A model generated the notes under the pieces. It was not told where the DNA came from and searched no databases. It was given only the letters and a program-made list of their open reading frames with translations. Shown in pieces: positions 31,079 through 36,298 of a stretch of 36,298 nucleotides of DNA. Numbering within the stretch: the first letter of the stretch is position 1; every line of letters begins with the position of its first letter. The DNA lies in assembly GCA_903861005.1 (NCBI GenBank), contig CAIOSP010000056.1, positions 1-36,298 of the forward strand, given 5' to 3'. The stretch is from an uncultured Pseudomonadota bacterium. GTDB taxonomy: Bacteria; Myxococcota_A; UBA796; GCA-2862545. The position numbers were made by a program, and so were the translations under genes.

Positions 31079-32494
31079 ATGAACTCCCAGAGCCCGATTC
31101 GAGCGGCCTTCCAGCAACAGCGGGCGACCGCGCTGCGCCTCCGCACGTCTACGGCTGCCGAGCGGATCGCCAAGATCGTTCGGCTGCGTGACGCGGTGAT
31201 CGCGCGTCGTGAGGTCTGGTACAAGGCCGGCGAGGACGACTTCCGCAAGCCGCCCGGCGAGGTGGACCTGGCGGAGATCGCGCCGGTGATCGCGGCGGCC
31301 AACCACGCCATCCGCAACCTGGCGTCCTGGATGAAGCCCAAGGGCGTGTGGCCCACGATGATGCTGCTCGGGACGCGCTCGCACCTGCGCTACGAGCCAC
31401 GCGGGCGCTGCCTGATCATCTCCCCGTGGAACTACCCGTTGAACCTGACGATCTCGCCGCTGATCTCGGCGATCGCGGCGGGCAACACGGCGATCCTCAA
31501 GCCGTCCGAGCTGACGCCCCACTTCTCGACCGAGATCCGCAAGCTCATCGCCGATCTGTTCACCCCCGACGAGGTCACGGTGTTCGAGGGCGACGCGGTG
31601 GTGTCGACCGAGCTGCTGGAGCTGCCGTTCGACCACATCTTCTTCACGGGCAGCCCGGCGGTCGGCAAGATCGTGATGGCGGCCGCGGCCCGCAACCTGA
31701 CCTCCGTCACGCTGGAGCTGGGCGGCAAGACGCCGGTGGTGGTGGACGCGAGCGCGGACCTGGACCTGGCGGCGCAGGTCGTCATGTGGTCGAAGTGCAA
31801 CAACGCAGGCCAGACCTGCATGGCGCCCGACTACCTGTTCGTGCACGCGTCGGTGAAGGAGGCGTTCCTGGAGAACTGCCGCAAGCAGCTGACGGCCGCC
31901 TACGGCGTGACGAACGATGGCCGCACGCACGTGCCGTTCTTGGCCCACGTCGTGAACCGGCGGCACACCGAGCGCCTGAAGGGCCTGCTCGACGACGCCA
32001 TGGCGCGCGGCGGGCGCGCCCTGACCGGCGGCGTGGTCAGCGTAGATGACTGCTTCGTCGCACCGACGATCGTCGACGGCGTGGACTTTGACGCGCGCAT
32101 CCTTCAGGAGGAGATCTTCGGGCCGCTCCTGCCGATCGTCGAGTTCCACGATCTGGACTCGGTGATCGACCGCATCAACGCGGGCGAGAAGCCGCTGGCG
32201 CTCTACATCCACAGCACGGACGACCGCGCGATCCAGTCGCTGATCGAGCGCACGTCGTCGGGCGGCGTGTGCGTGAACCACGCCATGATCCAGTACTTCC
32301 ACGCCAACCTGCCGTTTGGTGGCGTGAACCACTCGGGCATGGGCACGGCGAGCGGCTTCTACGGGTTCCGCAGCTTCAGCCACGAGCGCGCGGTCGTCCG
32401 TACCCAGCTGTCGATGGCGCCCAAGCTGTTCAAGGCGGGCGAGGTGCCCGGCTGGCTGCGCAACGTGCTCAACCGCTTCATCACCTGGATCTGA
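31079..32494 (+). CDS. Aldehyde dehydrogenase (ALDH3-like)
   Basis: The 471-residue NAD(P)-dependent aldehyde dehydrogenase has the catalytic Cys247 in NNAGQTCMAPDY and the general base Glu213 in TLELGGKTP. Asn118 lies in SPWNYP, the cofactor-binding KPSE (141-144) is present, and FFTGSPAVGK is the Rossmann turn. The short length and N-terminus fit the ALDH3/coniferyl-aldehyde group, which oxidises medium-to-long or aromatic aldehydes. The C-terminus ends in an amphipathic helix (WLRNVLNRFITWI) that may hold it at a membrane, as in fatty-aldehyde members. It precedes a small-molecule/lipid methyltransferase-like membrane gene, which suggests lipid-related metabolism (inference). Confidence 0.93.
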   Translation: MNSQSPIRAAFQQQRATALRLRTSTAAERIAKIVRLRDAVIARREVWYKAGEDDFRKPPGEVDLAEIAPVIAAANHAIRNLASWMKPKGVWPTMMLLGTRSHLRYEPRGRCLIISPWNYPLNLTISPLISAIAAGNTAILKPSELTPHFSTEIRKLIADLFTPDEVTVFEGDAVVSTELLELPFDHIFFTGSPAVGKIVMAAAARNLTSVTLELGGKTPVVVDASADLDLAAQVVMWSKCNNAGQTCMAPDYLFVHASVKEAFLENCRKQLTAAYGVTNDGRTHVPFLAHVVNRRHTERLKGLLDDAMARGGRALTGGVVSVDDCFVAPTIVDGVDFDARILQEEIFGPLLPIVEFHDLDSVIDRINAGEKPLALYIHSTDDRAIQSLIERTSSGGVCVNHAMIQYFHANLPFGGVNHSGMGTASGFYGFRSFSHERAVVRTQLSMAPKLFKAGEVPGWLRNVLNRFITWI

Positions 32495-32548
32495 GCGACG
32501 ACGCCGGGCCTAGCACCCCGTCACCCCGCCGAGGAGCTTGAGCTCACG

Positions 32549-33268
32549 ATGACCGAGACGTCCCCGCCCGCGCCGATGTTCTTTCGCAAGATGGCGTCGT
32601 TGAACGCCTACCTTAGCCAGGACTTCCTCGGCGGCCCGCGCCTGCTCAAGCTGGCCTGGGTGGTGAACTTCCAGAAGACCGGGACCTTCGCCTGGGTCCT
32701 GCTGCTGATGACGCTGTACGGCCGCTGGACCACCGACGCATGGGTCTACCTGGCGCTGCACGGCACCTACGGCATGCTCTGGCTGATGAAGGACGTGACC
32801 TTCCCCGACCCCAACTGGCAGAAGCGGGTGACGTTGGGCGGCGCGTTCATGAGCTTCGCGCTGGTGCTGGGGCCGTACTGGTCGTTCTCATGGCTGCTGA
32901 TCTCGGACGCCATCCGCGTGCCGGCCTCCAACCTCACGCTCTGCGCGGCGATCGTGCTGCACACGCTGGGCGTGGGGATCATGCTCGGCGCGGACGCGCA
33001 GAAGTTCTTCACGCTGCAGGTGAAGCGTGGGCTGATCGACACGGGCTTCTTTCGCTACGTCCGCCACCCCAACTACCTGGGCGAGATGATGATCTACGGC
33101 GCCTACGCGCTGCTGGTCGGCCACTGGTTCCCGTGGGCGGTGCTGGCCTGGGTGTGGCTGGGCGTGTTCCTGACGAACATGGTGATGAAGGAGGCGAGCA
33201 TGTCTCGCTACCCGCAGTGGGCCGCCTACAAGGCGCGCACCGGGATGCTCCTGCCCAAGCTCTGGTAG
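32549..33268 (+). CDS. Membrane protein, ICMT/DUF1295 (steroid reductase-like) family
   Basis: The 239-residue polytopic membrane protein has about five hydrophobic segments. The C-terminal core RYVRHPNYLGEMMIYGAYALL matches the isoprenylcysteine methyltransferase/DUF1295/steroid-5-alpha-reductase superfamily, in which the RHPxYxG motif binds the cofactor (SAM or NADPH). A late LTNMVMKEASMSRYPQWAAYKART corresponds to the conserved KExxLxxxF..Y..Y end. Whether it methylates or reduces cannot be told. ATG 32549 has GAGGAG upstream at about 13 nt. It lies 54 nt after the aldehyde dehydrogenase and ends 13 nt from the convergent gene. Confidence 0.8.
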   Translation: MTETSPPAPMFFRKMASLNAYLSQDFLGGPRLLKLAWVVNFQKTGTFAWVLLLMTLYGRWTTDAWVYLALHGTYGMLWLMKDVTFPDPNWQKRVTLGGAFMSFALVLGPYWSFSWLLISDAIRVPASNLTLCAAIVLHTLGVGIMLGADAQKFFTLQVKRGLIDTGFFRYVRHPNYLGEMMIYGAYALLVGHWFPWAVLAWVWLGVFLTNMVMKEASMSRYPQWAAYKARTGMLLPKLW

Positions 33269-33281
33269 GCGACCGCGACGA

Positions 33282-34352
33282 CTACTGCGCCGGATCGACC
33301 AGATCTTCCCACAGGGCGTCGGCGCGCTTGCGGCCGATGCGGACCTCGCCGCAGAACCATTGCCACAGGGCGATCGGGTCGCCGCCTTCGGGCGGGAGCG
33401 CGTCGCTCACCAGCACAGCGTGGGGCTCGGCGTCGACGAAGCGGCCGCCGAGGAAGCGGAACACCTGGAGCATCTGGCCGTTGGCGTCGCCGTCGCCGTC
33501 CGCGCGCAGCGCGTCGCGCAGCGCGAACGCCACGCTGTCTTCCGCGGCGCCAAGCGGCGGCAGGATGCTGTGCACCGGCAGCTGTGCCAGGTGGCCCGCG
33601 ATGTCGGCCAGGGCGTGGAGCAGGACCAGATCACGGCCGTCGTCTTCCGCGGCGAGGGTGAGGGCGGTCGACACCCACTCGTCGACGCGGTCGCGGATGG
33701 CCGGGGTGATGCGGTCGAGGATCCACTGGAGATCGCCGCGCTGGATGGCCTCGGCCAGGGCGGTGGGGGTCATGGTGGGATCGATCGGATCGCGGGTGGT
33801 CTCCATGCCGCCGACCAGGAAGCGCGTGACCGACTCGCCACGGCCGCCGCTCATCGCGCGGCCCGCGCGCAGCGCCAACGCCAGGCGGAGCAGGGGCGGG
33901 ACGGGGGCGCCGAACAGCACGTCGAGCACGGCCGCCTCGGGCGCCATGCCGAGGGACTCCAGCGTGCGGCGAAGGTCCTTGGCCAGCTTGCGGGCGGGCA
34001 CCCGCGGGTCGACCGACATGCGCGTGTAGGCGCGGGTGGCGGGGTGCGCGCCGTGGCCGGTGCGGTCGACGACGAACCAGCCGCCGACGCCGTGCGGCGC
34101 GACGGTGACCAGCAGCGACTCGCCAGGGGGCCCGGGGACGACGACGGTGGCGCCCGATCCGTGCTCGCGGCCCACGCCGCACGAGGCCAGGACGGGCGCG
34201 TAGATCACGGCGGGTCCGCGGATCGCGGTGACGGTCTTGGCGTCGCCTACGATGCTGACTGTGAGCGGGAACCCGAGCTGGCGGGCGCGGGTGAGCAGCA
34301 TGATCCCTGCGGTCACCGTGCTCGGGCTGTTTCCGGTCAGCGTCACGTCCAT
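33282..34352 (-). CDS. Hypothetical protein downstream of KptA-Nudix gene
   Basis: Not recognised. The product is 356 residues. It lacks a signal peptide and membrane helices. The N-terminal half looks like an alpha/beta domain (DVTLTGNSPSTVTAGIMLL, LTVSIVGDAKTVTAIRGPAVIYAP, SLLVTVAPHGVGGWFVVDRTGHG). The C-terminal half is mostly helical (LQWILDRITPAIRDRVDEW, DLVLLHALADIAGHLAQL). It starts 16 nt after the KptA-Nudix gene on the same strand, so the two are probably one transcript and may act together. Codon use is like the neighbours. Confidence 0.7.
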   Translation of the reverse strand: MDVTLTGNSPSTVTAGIMLLTRARQLGFPLTVSIVGDAKTVTAIRGPAVIYAPVLASCGVGREHGSGATVVVPGPPGESLLVTVAPHGVGGWFVVDRTGHGAHPATRAYTRMSVDPRVPARKLAKDLRRTLESLGMAPEAAVLDVLFGAPVPPLLRLALALRAGRAMSGGRGESVTRFLVGGMETTRDPIDPTMTPTALAEAIQRGDLQWILDRITPAIRDRVDEWVSTALTLAAEDDGRDLVLLHALADIAGHLAQLPVHSILPPLGAAEDSVAFALRDALRADGDGDANGQMLQVFRFLGGRFVDAEPHAVLVSDALPPEGGDPIALWQWFCGEVRIGRKRADALWEDLVDPAQ

Positions 34353-34368
34353 GATTGCGGCCTCAGGG

Positions 34369-35367
34369 TCAGGTGGCTTCGCCGTAGGGGAATGCAGGGG
34401 TCAGGCCAAAGCGCTCGATGAGCGCGCGGGCGCGTCCCATCGCCGGCTGCAGGCTGGAGTGGGTGACCATGTGGCACGCCTCAGCCGGGGTGAACCAGCG
34501 CACGGCGCCGATCCCTTCGCGCTCGCTGGGCTGGAAGTCGTCCATGGAGCCCTGGGGCGTCATCAGGAACAGGAAGATGGTCTTGAGGCGCGGCGCGCCG
34601 CCGGGCGCAAGGAACCCGTAGCGGATGTCGGCCACGTGGCGAATGACGCGGAAGGTGGCGTCGACGCCCATCTCCTCGCGGACCTCGCGGACGGCGCTGG
34701 CCTCGGGCGGCTCACCGGGCTCCAGCTTGCCCTTGGCGACCTCCCAGGTCACGCCCGAGCGACGGGTGACCTGGATGAGCGCCAGCCGGATCTGTCCGTC
34801 CGGATCACTCCGAACGGGGATCCCGCCCGCCGACCACTGCTCGGCGTAGCCGTCCCGAAGGTTGAGCAGGTGGCGGTCTGGGATGGGGGAGGACACCCAA
34901 AGGCCGGGCTGCTGTCCGCGACCAAAGCGCACCCCAGCGCGACGCGCGCGCAGCGTGTCGACCACCACCACGCGGGGCGGGCCGTCCAGGCGGTGGGCCG
35001 CACGCCAGGCGCTGTGCTCGTCCGCCGACAGGAAGATGCGACGCCGGCCGCCGATGCACAGCTCGCCCGCGGCGCGGATGCGGCTGAGGCCCGCCTCGGT
35101 CGTGGCGTGGAACAGGATGTCGGGCGGGTGGATGACCGGCGCCCACACGCGGATGTGGGTGCGGGTGACCTCAAAGCCCCGCGTGGACTGCGTCACGCCG
35201 TAGACGTGCTCGGAGCAGACCTGGATCTGCAGCACCTGCTGCATCACGTGGACCAGCTGATCGATCGGGGCCCAGCCGTCCTCATCCACCGACAGACGTG
35301 CCGGGGCAGGCTCGCGCAGCAGCTGCTGGATCGTGTCTGCGAGCAGAGCGTGATCGAACGAGGTCAC
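34369..35367 (-). CDS. RNA 2'-phosphotransferase (Tpt1/KptA)-Nudix hydrolase fusion
   Basis: The 332-residue product has two domains. Residues about 5-175 resemble Tpt1/KptA, which uses NAD+ to remove an RNA 2'-phosphate. Matches: LLREPAP then LSVDEDGWAPIDQL (the LRH.P..L.LDE.GW pattern; Arg18 kept, His replaced by Glu19), ILFHATT (His87; HGT reads HAT), RIFLSADEHSAW and GLWVSSPIPDRHL. Residues about 190-332 are a Nudix hydrolase with a perfect box GX5EX7REUXEEXGU (213-235, Glu231/232). Part of the Tpt1 catalytic set seems altered, so that half may have another ADP-ribose-related role. The start is GTG 35367 without a clear Shine-Dalgarno. The divergent region to 35468 is about 100 bp. Confidence 0.8.
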   Translation of the reverse strand: MTSFDHALLADTIQQLLREPAPARLSVDEDGWAPIDQLVHVMQQVLQIQVCSEHVYGVTQSTRGFEVTRTHIRVWAPVIHPPDILFHATTEAGLSRIRAAGELCIGGRRRIFLSADEHSAWRAAHRLDGPPRVVVVDTLRARRAGVRFGRGQQPGLWVSSPIPDRHLLNLRDGYAEQWSAGGIPVRSDPDGQIRLALIQVTRRSGVTWEVAKGKLEPGEPPEASAVREVREEMGVDATFRVIRHVADIRYGFLAPGGAPRLKTIFLFLMTPQGSMDDFQPSEREGIGAVRWFTPAEACHMVTHSSLQPAMGRARALIERFGLTPAFPYGEAT

Positions 35368-35467
35368 GACGAACCGGGAAGGATGCTACTTCATTTTGCG
35401 GGTAACCCGGCGGGGCCTTGGGGTCGATCCGCTCGTCCGCCAGCCCCCGCATGGATAGCTCCAGGCC

Positions 35468-36298
35468 ATGATCGACGCCCAGACGCCCCTCGACGCGCTC
35501 GCGAGCGCCCTCGCCGTCGCCTTCCCAAGCTGGGAGGACCGCGCCGAGCTCGCCCGTGAGGCCGGCCTGGGCGACGTGCAGCTCACCGGGGACGCGCTCG
35601 CCGTCTGGAAGGACCTGGTCGACGAGGGCAAGCAGCGCGGTCGCCTTGAGGCGCTGGTTCGCGCCGCGGACGCACGGCGCGCGGGCTGGCGCAACGCGCG
35701 CTGGACGCGGTTCTTGCCGCTGGCCGGCCTAGTGGTGGTCCTGGGCGTGGTCGCGCTGCTCTACCGCTCGACGGCGACCGTGGAAGACATGGCCGCCGAG
35801 GACGTCGGGACCGCGCGGACCCCGGTCGAAGCGACGGCCGCACCCGACGCGCTCCCGGCGGACGGCGCAGGCGGCGCGGCGTCTCCTGGCGCGTCGGCCG
35901 ATGAGGCGCGCGACAAAGCGAAGCCTTCCGATCGGCCGAACGGCGCGCCCGCGGCGGGCGTCGCGGCACCCGACGCCGCGTCGACGCCTTCGGCGGCGCC
36001 TCCGTCCGCCGCGCCCTCCGCTGCGACGACGACCAAGCCGACGCCGGTGGGTACCGCGCCCGCGACCGTCGCGCAGCCGTCCGTCCGCGACCCGGTGACC
36101 CCCGGCAACTGCGGCGGCAAGCGAGGCTGGGCGTACCTGGGCGAGACCACCGACGTGGTCGCGTCGGACGCGTGGACCGTGACCCGCTCGTACAACGTCC
36201 GCACCGACTACCCGCGCCACGACAACCACTACGCCATGGCGCCCGCGATCTGCGTGCTCCATCCGGGTGATGTCGCCGCGATCCCGGACGGTCCGACG
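35468..36298 (+). CDS. EAD1-like effector-associated domain membrane protein, partial
   Basis: The gene is open to the window end (277 codons, no stop). Residues 1-70 resemble the effector-associated domain 1 (EAD1) of bacterial conflict/signalling systems, a death-fold-like adaptor: LASALAVAFPSWEDRAELAR, then LEALVRAADARR. A single membrane helix follows (82-98, FLPLAGLVVVLGVVALL). Then comes about 110 residues of Ala/Pro/Thr-rich linker, and from Cys215 a beta-rich domain (CGGKRGWAYLGE, WTVTRSYNVRTDYP, ICVLHPGD) that looks like an SH3-type wall or ligand-binding fold. The adaptor would be cytoplasmic and the C-terminal domain outside. ATG 35468; the C-terminus is unknown. Confidence 0.7.
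   Translation, partial: MIDAQTPLDALASALAVAFPSWEDRAELAREAGLGDVQLTGDALAVWKDLVDEGKQRGRLEALVRAADARRAGWRNARWTRFLPLAGLVVVLGVVALLYRSTATVEDMAAEDVGTARTPVEATAAPDALPADGAGGAASPGASADEARDKAKPSDRPNGAPAAGVAAPDAASTPSAAPPSAAPSAATTTKPTPVGTAPATVAQPSVRDPVTPGNCGGKRGWAYLGETTDVVASDAWTVTRSYNVRTDYPRHDNHYAMAPAICVLHPGDVAAIPDGPT

Noticed and set aside
30866-32383. 505-residue minus-strand frame
   Set aside because: It is antisense to the aldehyde dehydrogenase, with no motif and a His/Arg-rich composition.
1-36298. CRISPR array, tRNA or rRNA genes
   Set aside because: No regularly spaced repeats, cas-like frames, tRNA cloverleafs or rRNA-like sequences were seen. A covariance-model scan was not possible here.

Overview
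The window is about 36.3 kb of very GC-rich DNA, almost certainly from a bacterium of the Myxococcota (former Deltaproteobacteria). This is inferred from content, not from a marker gene: a paired DUF1592/DUF1552 operon, several lipoproteins whose lipobox is followed by Asp/Thr-rich linkers, a eukaryote-like (type 2) isoleucyl-tRNA synthetase, a deoxyhypusine-synthase-like protein, an effector-associated-domain protein, and frequent GTG/TTG starts. No rRNA, tRNA or CRISPR array was seen.

Region 1 (1-7.1 kb) is a patchwork. It holds lipoproteins, a HemF-like coproporphyrinogen oxidase, an IS630 transposase fragment, an IS3 OrfA fragment and broken genes (a uracil-DNA glycosylase, an EAL domain). 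These are stitched together by a dispersed repeat (1-195, about 4920-5378, about 6400-6790, and a weaker copy at 15353-15395). The repeat looks like the 3' tail of an IS91-like rolling-circle transposon: a CPGCGG zinc-ribbon remnant, then a non-coding stretch, then a small hairpin and a constant GCCTGT end. The copies begin at different points but share the same right end.

Region 2 (7.1-17.4 kb) holds rbgA/ylqF, a TfoX-domain protein, a lipoprotein, a metallo-beta-lactamase-fold protein with a Tat/lipoprotein signal, and a coupled minus-strand operon DUF1592 - DUF1552 - lipoprotein. It continues with a truncated SGNH hydrolase, a DUF4239 membrane protein and a glycine-rich surface protein that lacks its N-terminus.

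Region 3 (17.4-28.3 kb) has a hypothetical protein and ileS, whose product carries an insertion of roughly 85 residues after the KMSKS-like motif. A cupin follows. Next is a tightly packed signalling run: a glutathione S-transferase, a PAS/HisKA/HATPase/REC/Hpt hybrid kinase, and a REC-EAL c-di-GMP phosphodiesterase coupled by ATGA. The region ends with an exosortase E/CPBP-protease fusion.

Region 4 (28.3-36.3 kb) holds a deoxyhypusine-synthase-like protein without the usual lysine, an aldo/keto reductase, a DUF2237 protein, an ALDH3-like aldehyde dehydrogenase and an ICMT/DUF1295-like membrane protein. It then has a minus-strand pair (a Tpt1/KptA-Nudix fusion and a protein of unknown function). 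The window ends inside a gene encoding an effector-associated domain, a membrane helix, a long Ala/Pro linker and a C-terminal beta-rich domain.

The most distinctive items are the KptA-Nudix fusion, the EAD-membrane protein, the exosortase/protease fusion, the enlarged IleRS and the 5'-truncated rolling-circle repeat family.
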